NCBI RefSeq assembly: GCF_000427405.1
Contig: NZ_KE386491.1
Location: 2,711,001 to 2,775,000 of the forward strand
DNA length: 64,000 bases
Direction of reading: 5' to 3'
Origin: Flectobacillus major DSM 103
GTDB lineage: Bacteria; Bacteroidota; Bacteroidia; Cytophagales; Spirosomataceae
The translations under genes were made by a program, and so were the position numbers. A model generated the notes under the pieces. That model searched no databases and was not told where the DNA came from. It saw only the letters and a list, made by a program, of their open reading frames with translations. Below are positions 1-9,012 of the stretch, piece by piece (the stretch's first letter is position 1; each line of letters opens with the position of its first letter).

Positions 1-329
1 TCTTCACGAAAAGGATTAAATACATCGATAAGCACACCTGCTTCTTTGGCTACTGCTCCATGAATAATATTTGGCGGAATATAATAGGTATCTCCCTGCT
101 TGAGTAGTTGTACTTCGCCATCGATAGTTATTTCAAATTCGCCACTTTCTACATAGCTAATTTGGGTATGATAGTGCTGGTGCAATGTTCCTATTGCTCC
201 TTTTTCAAAGGCTACTTTTACCATCATTACATGATTATCGTAGCTCATGATTTTTCGTTTGAGTCCTTCACCAACTACCTCCCATTCGAGAGATTGGTCA
301 TGAACGAAGCGTTTTCCAAATTGAGTCAT
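1..329 (-). CDS. kdgF: KdgF-like cupin, unsaturated uronate ketonisation (3' partial)
   Basis: Small single-domain cupin whose C-terminal end is cut by the window edge; about 109 residues are visible. KdgF proteins speed the conversion of 4,5-unsaturated monouronates, released from pectin or alginate, into the linear 5-keto-4-deoxyuronate. The sequence shows the KdgF-type metal site: His50, His52 and Gln56 in the stretch HQHYHTQ, then His90 in the second cupin motif (PPNIIHG). The start is the ATG at 327-329, which gives the usual MTQFGKRF opening. The gene follows the ExuT-like gene on the same strand but a terminator-like palindrome at 351-383 lies between them, so it may be transcribed separately. 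The hexuronate neighbourhood supports the call; a generic cupin is the alternative. Confidence 0.78.
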   Translation of the reverse strand, partial: MTQFGKRFVHDQSLEWEVVGEGLKRKIMSYDNHVMMVKVAFEKGAIGTLHQHYHTQISYVESGEFEITIDGEVQLLKQGDTYYIPPNIIHGAVAKEAGVLIDVFNPFRE

Positions 330-350
330 ATTGTTATTGGTTTAAATGGC

Positions 351-383
351 AAAAAACTGGTATCAAAATTTTGATACCAGTTT
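351..383 (-). terminator. Perfect 30-bp palindrome with U-tract; exuT terminator or operator
   Basis: Positions 354-383 are a perfect inverted repeat without a spacer (arms AAACTGGTATCAAAA and its complement). On the minus strand it is followed by six T residues, so it fits an intrinsic terminator behind the ExuT-like gene. It also ends only about 25 bp from the kdgF start and carries TGGTAT/ATACCA half-sites, so an operator role is possible. Confidence 0.6.
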
Positions 384-461
384 GTAAAAACCCTATTATC
401 CATTAATAATTTGTTCAAAAACTAAGACTTTGACAAGTGCTGATACTAAGCCATTGATTGC

Positions 462-1742
462 TTAAATATCTACTTTCTCCATTTTCGGTGCAAAGAGATG
501 CATCATTCCCCAGGCCAATAAATAGGCAAACCCACAAATCACAAAGATGATATTATACCCAGCAGTAATATTGCCCGAAGTTTTGTAGGTATCAAGAATA
601 TACCCGACCATCCAAGGAAACAAAATACCACCAATAGAACCTGCCATACCACCAATACCCACTACTGAACTCACCGCTTTCTTAGGGAACATATCAGAGG
701 CCGTTGTAAAGATATTGGCACTCCATGCTTGGTGAGCAGCAGCAGCCACACTAATTAGCACAACAGCTTGCCAGATATTTGAACAATACTGAGCTAGCAT
801 AATTGGCATTACGGCCAAAGCAAAGCTCAACATAGCTACTTTTCTGGCACGAAATACAGGCCAACCTTTCTTGATAAGAAAACCCGAAATATACCCTCCG
901 CCAATACTACCGATAGTAGTAGCGGTATACACAATAATCAATTCTAGGCTTGGCTTTTTTAGGTCTAGTTGGAAGGTTGAGGCAAAATACGATGGCAACC
1001 AGTACAAGAAAAACCACCAAATAGGATCGGTAAGCATTTTACCAAATACAAAAGCCCATGTTTGACGAATGCCAAATAGTTGAAGCCATTTAACAGGTTT
1101 TTCTCCTGAATCATCTATTTCGGCATCGCTTTGGATATGAGCCAGTTCTTCGGGAGTTAACGACTTATGCTCGCTTGGTTTTTGGTAGCTAATTACCCAA
1201 AAAATAATCCAAATAAAGCCTACACCTCCCGTAATAATAAAGGCCACTTGCCAGCCATAAACGGCCAAAATCCAAGGTACCATTAAAGGTGCTACTACTG
1301 CACCGATATTGGCCCCCGAATTGAAAATACCTGTTGCCAAGGCTCTTTCTTTTTTAGGAAACCATTCGGCTACACTTTTAATTGCCGCAGGAAAATTACC
1401 TCCTTCGCCCAAGCCCAATAATGACCTGTACACCCCAAAACCAAATGTACTAGTAGCTAATGCAGTAAGTACGCCTGCGGCACTCCACCAAGCCACAGCT
1501 ACTAAATAACCTAATTTTGTACCTATTTTATCAATAATCCCTCCCGACAGCACCAAACCAATCGCATACGCTGCCTGAAATGCCATAACGAGATTGCTAT
1601 AGTCAGATTCGTCCCAGTTGAATTCTTTTTCTAATGTGGGCTTCAACAAAGCTATTACTTGTCTGTCTAAGTAACTAATGGTGGTAGCAAAAAACAACAA
1701 AGCCACAACAACCCAACGATAATTCCCGATTTTCTTTTCCAT
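462..1742 (-). CDS. exuT: ExuT-like hexuronate MFS transporter
   Basis: Inner-membrane major facilitator of the anion:cation symporter (ACS) type, 426 residues with about 12 hydrophobic segments. Members near this one import galacturonate or glucuronate with protons. The family signatures are visible: TISYLDRQV at about 21-29 in the first helix, the loop GGIIDKIG at 67-74, and GLGEGGNFPAAIKSVAEWF beginning at 110 in helix 4, all typical of ExuT/GudP relatives. The gene starts 4 bp after the stop of eda and is surely cotranscribed with it. Context (UxaA, UxaB, UxaC, KdgK, Eda) argues for hexuronate rather than another organic acid. Confidence 0.87.
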   Translation of the reverse strand: MEKKIGNYRWVVVALLFFATTISYLDRQVIALLKPTLEKEFNWDESDYSNLVMAFQAAYAIGLVLSGGIIDKIGTKLGYLVAVAWWSAAGVLTALATSTFGFGVYRSLLGLGEGGNFPAAIKSVAEWFPKKERALATGIFNSGANIGAVVAPLMVPWILAVYGWQVAFIITGGVGFIWIIFWVISYQKPSEHKSLTPEELAHIQSDAEIDDSGEKPVKWLQLFGIRQTWAFVFGKMLTDPIWWFFLYWLPSYFASTFQLDLKKPSLELIIVYTATTIGSIGGGYISGFLIKKGWPVFRARKVAMLSFALAVMPIMLAQYCSNIWQAVVLISVAAAAHQAWSANIFTTASDMFPKKAVSSVVGIGGMAGSIGGILFPWMVGYILDTYKTSGNITAGYNIIFVICGFAYLLAWGMMHLFAPKMEKVDI

Positions 1743-1746
1743 AGTT

Positions 1747-2415
1747 TTATTTAGATAAATCTCGTACGGTTTGCATCAAAGACGAAACGGTATTTTTAAT
1801 ACTTTCAAAATCTTTATTGGCCAAAACTGCATTGGGAAACAACTGAGACCCCATACCAACAGCGGTAACACCTGCTTTGAACCAAGTTGATAGGCTTTCT
1901 TGGGTAGGCTCAACTCCGCCAGTTACCATCACTTTTACGTGTGGCATTGGCCCTTTCATAGATTTTACAAATCCTGGCCCTACAACATTACCTGGAAAAA
2001 TTTTTACTACAGTAGCCCCCAGTTCGGTAGCCTGATACACTTCGTTGAGTGTAGCAGCCCCTGGATACCAAGCTATGTTGTTGGCCTGACAAAGAACTCC
2101 CACTTCGGCTGTAATCACAGGTTGTACCACAAAATCAGCCCCTGCCTCAATAAAAATCTGGGCTTGTTCGGCCTTAAAAATTGTTCCTATACCCAAAGCC
2201 ATATCAGGACAATTTTCACGAATAAATGGTACTAATGCCTTAAAAACCTCTAGGGCTTTTACACCACGATTGGTAAATTCAAAAGCACGCATTCCACCAT
2301 CGTAACACGCTTTAATAATCTGTTGGCTCAATTCAATATCTTCATGATAAAATACTGGTACAACTGGATATTGCTCTAAAAGCTGGTCGAGTGATTTTGT
2401 GTCAAAAAAAGCCAT
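1747..2415 (-). CDS. eda: KDPG/KHG aldolase
   Basis: Cytosolic class I aldolase of 222 residues that splits 2-keto-3-deoxy-6-phosphogluconate into pyruvate and glyceraldehyde-3-phosphate, the last step of the hexuronate route here. The Schiff-base lysine is Lys138 in VVKIFPG, the catalytic glutamate is Glu46 in FEFTNRG, and the phosphate-binding part is KVMVTGGVEPT followed by GVTAVGMGSQ. Length is close to E. coli Eda (213). It supplies the aldolase for KdgK just upstream, from which it is separated by a 380-bp gap, and it is tightly joined to the transporter downstream. Confidence 0.93.
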   Translation of the reverse strand: MAFFDTKSLDQLLEQYPVVPVFYHEDIELSQQIIKACYDGGMRAFEFTNRGVKALEVFKALVPFIRENCPDMALGIGTIFKAEQAQIFIEAGADFVVQPVITAEVGVLCQANNIAWYPGAATLNEVYQATELGATVVKIFPGNVVGPGFVKSMKGPMPHVKVMVTGGVEPTQESLSTWFKAGVTAVGMGSQLFPNAVLANKDFESIKNTVSSLMQTVRDLSK

Positions 2416-2795
2416 GTATTATTTGTTTAAGATTTTATTCTAGGTTAAATCAATCTACTCTATTTTGAGTAATTGATACAGCATCGACCATCTGGATAAA
2501 TGCTACACAAAAGGCGAACGCTGGTATAGGTTTGTTGACAAAATATCTAAGAATAAGAGGTTTACTATCAATGGCGTTGCCATCTACTTGTTTAGTAATA
2601 TTCCGCCCGACCTCCCTATTTTGTCAATATTGAGTTGTCGTTTGCTGGTAATCTGACTCTTACACACATCTCAATATTGTTTTAATGACGGAGTATTTTA
2701 TTTATGACATAACCTTATACTATGGTGTTTGAAGGCTATCCCTTAATTTTTACTTCGTTATTTTTGTTTTTTTTATTATTCAATAATTGTATGTG
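2416..2795. other. 380-bp intergenic region between kdgK and eda
   Basis: No convincing gene or known element. Two loose inverted repeats are visible: a 10-bp pair at 2536-2545/2617-2626 (TGACAAAATA) and another at 2625-2634/2670-2679 (CAATATTGAG). No TAnnTTTG box was found on the minus strand, so whether eda has its own promoter is undecided. The gap is long for the inside of an operon. Confidence 0.5.
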
Positions 2796-3815
2796 CTAAA
2801 GGGTTTTTGCTAAAATCATTTCTACATCTGCTATTTTTTGACGTGTAGCATCGCCATATTCGTTGAGCTTACCAAATGCGGCAGCGGCGGCATAATTTAT
2901 AACCTCTTGAGGTGTTTTTTGATGATACAAACCATAAATCAACCCGCCCATAAAACAATCGCCGCTACCTACTTTGTCTACTACAACATCAGTAGCAAAG
3001 GTTGGTGATACAAACTGTTGTCCTTCTGTAAACAAAGTTGTGTAATACAAAATACCTGTTGGAGGGGCATCAAAGCGGAAAGTATTGGCTACAACCGAAC
3101 ACTGTGGGAATTTTGCCTGAATGGCCTTGGCGGTGTCAATACTATGAGCCAAATATTCTTCTTGTGACGACTCGGGGTTGATAGTATCGCTTAGCGGAAT
3201 ATCCAGAAGCCAATTAGCAGCCCAAATATTACCCATAATGACATCGCAATATTGGGCCAAGCGTGGCATAATTTCGGCAGGTGTTTTGCCATATTTCCAA
3301 AGTTTTGCACGGTAGTTTAGGTCTACCGAAATAGTAATACCTTTGCTTCTGGCAATTTTTAGTACCTCTTCACAAGCATCCACCACATTTTGATTTAAAG
3401 CGGGGCTAATTGCACTAAAATGAAACCACGAAACCCCGTCCAAGATACTGTCCCAATTTACTTTTTGAGGAGCAAGCTCGGCAAAAGCCGAATTAGCACG
3501 GTCATAAATCACCCCTGCATTTTTGAGGTCGGCACCTTGCGGAAGGTAATAAGTACCAATACGGTCGCCAAAAGTAGGTATACGACTGGTATCTATTCCT
3601 TTTTGCTCAACATATTGTTTGATTTCGGCAGACAATTGGTTGTCGGGCAAAATACTAGTGTATTGAACAGGAACGTTCCAATTGGCCAAAGCTGTGGCTA
3701 CGTTGAGTTCGGCACCGCCAATAAAAACAGGCATCGTGGCATTTTTTATCCATTCGCCATTAAGCTGTGGCGAAAAACGTAATAGTAATTCGCCAAAACA
3801 ACATACTTTTTGCAT
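2796..3815 (-). CDS. kdgK: 2-keto-3-deoxygluconate kinase (PfkB family)
   Basis: Ribokinase/PfkB-family kinase of 339 residues, predicted to phosphorylate 2-keto-3-deoxygluconate with ATP to KDPG. The N-terminal PfkB part with FIGGAELNVATALANW at about 31-46 binds the sugar, and the C-terminal signature DKVGSGDCF at 280-288 carries the catalytic Asp286 and the anion hole. It follows uxaC by 70 bp, a gap that contains an 11-bp hairpin. Position between the uxa genes and eda makes KDG the natural substrate; another sugar kinase specificity cannot be excluded from sequence alone. Confidence 0.9.
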   Translation of the reverse strand: MQKVCCFGELLLRFSPQLNGEWIKNATMPVFIGGAELNVATALANWNVPVQYTSILPDNQLSAEIKQYVEQKGIDTSRIPTFGDRIGTYYLPQGADLKNAGVIYDRANSAFAELAPQKVNWDSILDGVSWFHFSAISPALNQNVVDACEEVLKIARSKGITISVDLNYRAKLWKYGKTPAEIMPRLAQYCDVIMGNIWAANWLLDIPLSDTINPESSQEEYLAHSIDTAKAIQAKFPQCSVVANTFRFDAPPTGILYYTTLFTEGQQFVSPTFATDVVVDKVGSGDCFMGGLIYGLYHQKTPQEVINYAAAAAFGKLNEYGDATRQKIADVEMILAKTL

Positions 3816-3834
3816 AAATTTTTTACATAAGCAA

Positions 3835-3881
3835 TAGGCTGTAAGAAATCTGTTTTACTACCTAAAATCACTTACAGCCTA
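3835..3881 (-). other. Intercistronic hairpin between uxaC and kdgK
   Basis: Inverted repeat TAGGCTGTAAG (3835-3845) and its complement (3871-3881) with a 25-nt loop. No U-tract follows on the minus strand, so it is more likely an mRNA-processing or stability element than a terminator. Confidence 0.45.
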
Positions 3882-3885
3882 AAGA

Positions 3886-5286
3886 CTAAAATCCGAAATA
3901 TTCTTTTGCATTATTGTAACAAATATCTTGAACAACCTTGCCAACCCAAGCGATGTCGTTTGGTAGCTCTCCATTTTCAATATCGTTACCTAATATATTA
4001 CACAAAATTCGGCGAAAATACTCATGACGAGGATAAGATAAAAAGCTTCTTGAGTCGGTAAGCATTCCAACAAAGCGGCTCAAAAGCCCCATATTCGATA
4101 AGGCATTGATTTGTTTTTCCATGCCATCTTTTTGGTCTAAGAACCACCAACCCGACCCAAACTGGATTTTACCAGCCACCGAGCCATCGTTGAAGTTACC
4201 TATCATAGTTGCCATCAGCTCGTTGTCACGAGGATTGAGGTTATACAAAATAGTTTTGGCTAGCTGATTATTGTTATCTAGTTTTCCCAAAAATTTTGAT
4301 AAAGGTTGGGCTTGGTCAAAATCGCCGATTGAATCCCAACCTGTATCGGGGCCTAATTCACGTAAGGCTCTGATATTGTTATTGCGTAATGCTCCTAAGT
4401 GAAACTGCTGTGTCCAGCCTTTTTCCCAATCCCAGACTGCAAAATGTATCAACAAAGCCGATTTAAACTTGAGTTGTTCGCTCAAATCTAGGGCATTACC
4501 AGCCTTAATTTTTGAGAAAATACTGTCAATTTCTTCGTCGGTATAATCTTCTGCATAGATTTGCTCTAGGCCGTGGTCAGATAATTTGCCGCCCATTTCT
4601 GCAAAAAAATCATGACGCTGTTTTAATGCCCCTAAGTATTCGGCAAGTGTTTGAATGCTTGTACCTACTACCCCTTCCAACTTTTGAACATACGCCAAGA
4701 AAGTTTCTACATTTTCGACAGCCATAGCCTTATCGGGACGAAAAGTTGGTAATACCTGTATATCCAACCCATCATCTTTGATTTTTTGGTGATATTCCAA
4801 TGAGTCGGTTGGGTCGTCGGTAGTACAAATTACCTTCACATTCATTTTCTTCAACAAGCCCCTTACTGTGTATTCGGGAGTTTGTAAAAGAGCCGTACAT
4901 TGGGCATAAATATCTTCAGCTGTTTGTGGATTTAGGACTTCATTTATGCCAAAATAGCGTTGTAGTTCAAGGTGAGTCCAATGATACAAAGGATTGCGAA
5001 GTGTATAAGGGACAGTTTCTGCCCATTTCTGAAATTTACCATAGTCCGATTCATTTCCTGTGCAATAGCCTTCGTTAATTCCATTGGTACGCATAGCACG
5101 CCATTTGTAGTGGTCGCCATAAAGCCAAATCTGTGTTAAGTTTTCAAATGACTTATCTTCCGCAATTTGGTCGGGAGGAAGATGACAGTGGTAATCAATA
5201 ATAGGCATCTGCTTGGCATATTGGTGGTACAATACACGAGCGGTTTCGGTTTGCAACAAAAAGTTTTCGTCTAAAAAATTTCTCAT
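3886..5286 (-). CDS. uxaC: Glucuronate/galacturonate isomerase
   Basis: UxaC converts D-galacturonate to D-tagaturonate (and glucuronate to fructuronate), the first cytosolic step. The metal-binding DYHCHLPP motif with His33 and His35 is present. The open frame continues upstream to 5355, but the ATG at 5284-5286 gives MRNFLDENFLLQTETAR, the normal UxaC start, and a 466-residue product very close to E. coli UxaC (470). The gene lies 154 bp after uxaA, and that gap is rich in AACTCATAATT-like direct repeats. Amidohydrolase-type fold; no truncation or missing motif seen. Confidence 0.94.
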   Translation of the reverse strand: MRNFLDENFLLQTETARVLYHQYAKQMPIIDYHCHLPPDQIAEDKSFENLTQIWLYGDHYKWRAMRTNGINEGYCTGNESDYGKFQKWAETVPYTLRNPLYHWTHLELQRYFGINEVLNPQTAEDIYAQCTALLQTPEYTVRGLLKKMNVKVICTTDDPTDSLEYHQKIKDDGLDIQVLPTFRPDKAMAVENVETFLAYVQKLEGVVGTSIQTLAEYLGALKQRHDFFAEMGGKLSDHGLEQIYAEDYTDEEIDSIFSKIKAGNALDLSEQLKFKSALLIHFAVWDWEKGWTQQFHLGALRNNNIRALRELGPDTGWDSIGDFDQAQPLSKFLGKLDNNNQLAKTILYNLNPRDNELMATMIGNFNDGSVAGKIQFGSGWWFLDQKDGMEKQINALSNMGLLSRFVGMLTDSRSFLSYPRHEYFRRILCNILGNDIENGELPNDIAWVGKVVQDICYNNAKEYFGF

Positions 5287-5440
5287 TTGTATATATTGTA
5301 TTTCGTATGTACAAAACTTATTGAGTGAATTAGTGATTAAAAGACTACGAATCAACTAATAATCAAAAAACTTAAATACTCATTAATCATTTTTTGTCAA
5401 TCATGAACTCATAATTCACTAACTCATAATTAAATCATCA

Positions 5441-7075
5441 CTAAAGCGAAACGCCTCTTTTCCAAGGAATGAAATCGTCGTGTCCAAGACTTACGGCTTT
5501 GGGAATATACTCGCCCGAAGCTGTTGCAATACAATATTCGAGCAACTCTTCACCCATTTCTACAATCGTTTTTTCGCCTGTAATGATTGTTCCTGCGTTA
5601 ATATCTATAATATCGGCCATTTTTTCCGATAAACTTGTATTAGATGATATTTTCAATACAGGACAAATAGGATTGCCCATAGGATTGCCCAAACCCGTTG
5701 TAAACATAATAACATTTGCTCCAGAACCCGCCAACCCTGTTGTACATTCAGCATCGTTGCCTGGTGTACACAATAGGCTCAGACCAGATTTTTGAGCTTG
5801 TTCGGTATAGTCCAATACATCGTTTATAGGCGAATTCCCTCCTTTTTTGGCTGCTCCAGCCGACTTCATGGCATCGGTAATCAAGCCATCTTTGATATTG
5901 CCTGGCGAAGGATTCATGTCAAAACCCGACCCTACGGCTTCGGCACGACTCGCATAGGCCGACTGAATACTCGTAAATTTATGGGCTAATTCTTCGGAAA
6001 CACAACGATTAATCAATTCTTGTTCGACCCCACACAATTCTGGGAATTCGGCCAACATCACCTTTCCTCCTAATGCAGAAAGCAAATCTGCACAATATCC
6101 TACTGATGGATTAGCAGAAATTCCTGAAAAACCATCCGAACCACCACATTCTACACCCAATGTAATATGCGATAATGAAGCTGCCCGACGCTGTGCTTGA
6201 TTGGCAATCGTAAGACCTATGAAAGTTTGTTTGATAGCTTGTCGAAGCATTGCCTCCTCGCTACCAATAGCCTGCTGATCAAATACATACAATGGTTTAG
6301 AAAAGTTAGCATCGATATGATTGATAGCCTCTTGCAAGATTTTTACCTGTGCATTTTGACACCCTAAACTCAAAATGGTTGCTCCTGCTACGTTGGGGTG
6401 TGTAATATAGCCTGCCAATAATTGACACAAAATTTGAGCATCTTCACGAGTACCTCCACAACCACCTGTATGGGTCAAAAACTTAATACCGTCTACTTGC
6501 GGAAACAATAGTCCTCGGCCATTGGCAGTTTGCTGGGTTTCTTGATACTCAAAACTGGTAATATCACCCCCATTTTTATATGCCTGAATCAACAATTGAG
6601 TATAGTGTTGAAATTGGGATGTTTTGCCATAACCCAATTCATCGAGTAGTACATTTTTGATAACATCAACATTCTGATTTTCGCAAAATACCATCGGTAT
6701 TACTAACCAATAATTGGCCGTGCCAACACGCCCATCGGCACGATGAAAGCCTTGGAAGGTTCGATGCTCAAACTTTGAAATATCGGGTTTATGCCAAGTT
6801 AACTGAGGTTTTCTTTCGCCATACACCTCTGCCACGTGTTTTACATTGAAAGTTGTAATATGTTCGCCACGCTGAATCGGTATTGCTGCTTTGCCAATGG
6901 TAAGTCCATACATTTTTACCAGATCACCTACGGCGAGGTCATCTTCGGCCAATTTGTGCTTGACAGGCACATCGGTAATGAGGGTTATTCCTTCCAAAAC
7001 CTCCCCTTTTTTGAGGTCGGTTAGTGCCACATAAACGTTGTCGGTTGGCGTTATTTTGATAATCTTTGTTTTCAT
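5441..7075 (-). CDS. uxaA: Altronate dehydratase
   Basis: UxaA removes water from D-altronate to give 2-keto-3-deoxygluconate. The 544-residue protein has an N-terminal SAF-like domain (about 1-85), a linker, and the altronate/galactarate dehydratase core. Visible conserved blocks include LTHTGGCGGTREDAQIL near 200, LGVECGGSDGFSGISANPS near 310 and CTTGLAGSGANVIMFTTGLGNPMG in the C-terminal third; the cysteines fit the family's metal dependence. It is about 50 residues longer than E. coli UxaA (495), which is common in Bacteroidota. It sits 54 bp after uxaB in the same operon. Confidence 0.94.
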   Translation of the reverse strand: MKTKIIKITPTDNVYVALTDLKKGEVLEGITLITDVPVKHKLAEDDLAVGDLVKMYGLTIGKAAIPIQRGEHITTFNVKHVAEVYGERKPQLTWHKPDISKFEHRTFQGFHRADGRVGTANYWLVIPMVFCENQNVDVIKNVLLDELGYGKTSQFQHYTQLLIQAYKNGGDITSFEYQETQQTANGRGLLFPQVDGIKFLTHTGGCGGTREDAQILCQLLAGYITHPNVAGATILSLGCQNAQVKILQEAINHIDANFSKPLYVFDQQAIGSEEAMLRQAIKQTFIGLTIANQAQRRAASLSHITLGVECGGSDGFSGISANPSVGYCADLLSALGGKVMLAEFPELCGVEQELINRCVSEELAHKFTSIQSAYASRAEAVGSGFDMNPSPGNIKDGLITDAMKSAGAAKKGGNSPINDVLDYTEQAQKSGLSLLCTPGNDAECTTGLAGSGANVIMFTTGLGNPMGNPICPVLKISSNTSLSEKMADIIDINAGTIITGEKTIVEMGEELLEYCIATASGEYIPKAVSLGHDDFIPWKRGVSL

Positions 7076-7129
7076 AATTGTGATTGCTTTTGTACCAAAT
7101 AGCGAAATATCTTACACAAAGCTAGAGAT

Positions 7130-8656
7130 TTAGACCAGTTCGCCTTTTCTTACAAAGGCTTTTAGGGTATCTAAAACACCATTTGATAGCATATTTTGGA
7201 GATTATTTTTTACCGAATCAGCAAAACCGCTAAGAGCTGTTAGGTCGGTTCCCCATAAAAATTTATCGGCCAAAATAGCATCTACCAAAGTATCGGGACT
7301 GTTTTTTTGCCATTTTTCAAAGAAATAAGCTGCTTTTTCATCTTGAATACTATACAATTCGCCATTGAATAAACCATAATATTGTCCATTTTCAACCTTC
7401 TCGGCTTTCATAAAGAGCAAAAATGCGGCAAATCCTACTGAAAAATATTCGGGAACACAGGCAATTGTGTCATAATAATTCAGTAAAGTAGCTAGATTTC
7501 GCATCTTCATTTTTGAAGAATACTGAACAGTAATACTAATCCATTGGTGCTGAATATGGGGATTTCGGAAACGATCAAGTACCTGACGGCCAAAACGCTC
7601 GGCAACCAAGTCGGATACCTTGTAAGGAATGGCTGGAGCCAATTCGGCTAGCATCAGATTGCTAATAAAAGTAGCCATTATGTTGTCTTCCATGGCCTGA
7701 CGAACCGTCTTGAAACCTGCCAAAAAGGCTAATCCACAACTCAACGTATGAGTGCCATTCAATAAACGAAGCTTTAATTCACGATATAAATCAATATTGG
7801 GTTCTATAATCACGCCTTCGTCGGCTTGACAAAACGATAGGATATCTTTTACGTGCTGATCGCCCTCGATAGCCCAAAGCCTATACACCTCTGAGCAAGT
7901 CAGAAGTTGGTCTTGATAGCCTAAGTTGGCCTGTATGGTATTTTGGGTGACAACATCGGGCTTGCCTGGCACAATCCTATCTACAAGCGAATTACAGAAA
8001 GTATTTGACGATTCGAGCCAGTCGATAAAGTCTGTTTCTAGGGCATTCAGATGAGCCAGTTCAAATACGATAGATTCTAGCTTTTTGCCGTTATCAGGAA
8101 TCAATTCGGTAGGAACAATCACCATGCCGTGCTGTTTGCTTCCTGCAAAAGCCTGAAAACGTTCGTAAAGAAAAGCTAGCACTTTGCCAGGAAATGAAAC
8201 AGGCGGGTGGTTGTTACGAATATCGTCTTGTACCAATTGAATGCCGATTTCGGTTGTATTGGATAGAATAATCTGTAAATCAGGATTATGGGCACAAGCC
8301 AAAATAGCCTCCCAGTGCGTATTTGCTGCCAAAACACGACTAATCGCCGAGCAAAGCGTGTTGGTTTCGATGGTTTGGCCATCTTGAATACCTCTTTCAC
8401 AAATCGTATAGAGATTGTCTTGTTGTTCAAATATATTAGCATCGCCGGCACTTGTCGATTTTACCACAACAATACGCCCATTAAATATGCCTTGGCGATT
8501 GGCTTTGTCAATAAAATAATCGGGCAATCCACGCAACAAAACCCCAGTACCAAATTGTAGAACTTTTTCGGGGAGGGCAAACATACTAGCTTGCGGAACA
8601 GCCAATGATGAGCTAGGCTGGATATCGGCCACAGTTGAAAGAGCTATATACTTCAT
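7130..8656 (-). CDS. uxaB: Tagaturonate reductase
   Basis: NADH-dependent reductase of the mannitol-dehydrogenase family (508 residues; E. coli UxaB has 483) that turns D-tagaturonate into D-altronate. The N-terminal Rossmann domain opens with VLQFGTGVLLRGLPDYF near 32-48, and the family K-x4-N-x2-H catalytic motif is visible as KLRLLNGTH near 302-310. It is the first gene of the uxaB-uxaA-uxaC-kdgK-eda-exuT run. The LacI-like element at 8840-8863, 184 bp upstream, is the likely control site. No TAnnTTTG box is evident between that element and the start codon. Confidence 0.93.
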   Translation of the reverse strand: MKYIALSTVADIQPSSSLAVPQASMFALPEKVLQFGTGVLLRGLPDYFIDKANRQGIFNGRIVVVKSTSAGDANIFEQQDNLYTICERGIQDGQTIETNTLCSAISRVLAANTHWEAILACAHNPDLQIILSNTTEIGIQLVQDDIRNNHPPVSFPGKVLAFLYERFQAFAGSKQHGMVIVPTELIPDNGKKLESIVFELAHLNALETDFIDWLESSNTFCNSLVDRIVPGKPDVVTQNTIQANLGYQDQLLTCSEVYRLWAIEGDQHVKDILSFCQADEGVIIEPNIDLYRELKLRLLNGTHTLSCGLAFLAGFKTVRQAMEDNIMATFISNLMLAELAPAIPYKVSDLVAERFGRQVLDRFRNPHIQHQWISITVQYSSKMKMRNLATLLNYYDTIACVPEYFSVGFAAFLLFMKAEKVENGQYYGLFNGELYSIQDEKAAYFFEKWQKNSPDTLVDAILADKFLWGTDLTALSGFADSVKNNLQNMLSNGVLDTLKAFVRKGELV

Positions 8657-8839
8657 GTTATTTTCTTAATGTTGTTTTGATTTGAGTTTTCCTAGAAATG
8701 ACCCCATTGCTGAATTAATTCAGAAAGGCTGTGTCGATTTATGACTTTTCCAAGATGAGGCTATTGTTGTGTTATCTTGACTGATGTAAGTTTAATGGAT
8801 AATGCAAGCTCTGGCAATGGTTTTATCAATTGTTTTTAT

Positions 8840-8863
8840 GCAATCGTTTTCGGCAACGTTCCC
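8840..8863. promoter_or_regulatory. Predicted LacI-family operator upstream of uxaB operon
   Basis: A 24-bp element beginning GCAATCGTT and containing the near-palindrome GGCAACGTTCCC. It matches the element at 13795-13818, upstream of the lacI-type gene, at 21 of 24 positions, and both are preceded by a TTTTTAnG stretch. CG-centred dyads of this kind are typical of LacI/GalR-family sites. Function is inferred from repetition and position. Confidence 0.65.
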
Positions 8864-8969
8864 AATTAAACTTATTGCTAATAATATTTTGTAAAACTGG
8901 CTAATGATATACCAATAGAGTTCTTGATAAAATTTGTACAAAAAAGAGATATACCCTATTTGAATAAGG

Positions 8970-9007
8970 AAAGGCTGGTGTATTTCGTAGCGAAAACACC
9001 AGCCTTT
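8970..9007 (-). terminator. Strong hairpin terminator after the GH105 gene
   Basis: Stem AAAGGCTGGTGT (8970-8981) pairs perfectly with 8996-9007, and the interior TTTCG/CGAAA (8983-8987/8991-8995) extends it to 17 bp with one bulge. It lies directly after the minus-strand GH105 stop codon, ahead of the uxaB promoter region (8657-8969). Besides this hairpin and the operator, the 356-bp gap 8657-9012 shows nothing. Confidence 0.75.
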
Positions 9008-9012
9008 TATCA

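Noticed and set aside
108-374. Plus-strand frame of 88 codons at the left edge
   Set aside because: Antisense shadow of the cupin gene kdgF and of the palindrome; the minus-strand product has the full KdgF metal site.
2416-2795. Possible transposase or gene remnant between kdgK and eda
   Set aside because: No frame longer than a few codons resembles a protein, and there are no terminal repeats; only loose inverted repeats were seen.
3886-5355. Longer UxaC beginning at 5355
   Set aside because: The extra 23 residues are unlike UxaC, whereas the ATG at 5286 gives the family start and length.
8176-8451. 91-codon minus-strand frame inside uxaB
   Set aside because: Alternative frame of the well-supported uxaB gene on the same strand.
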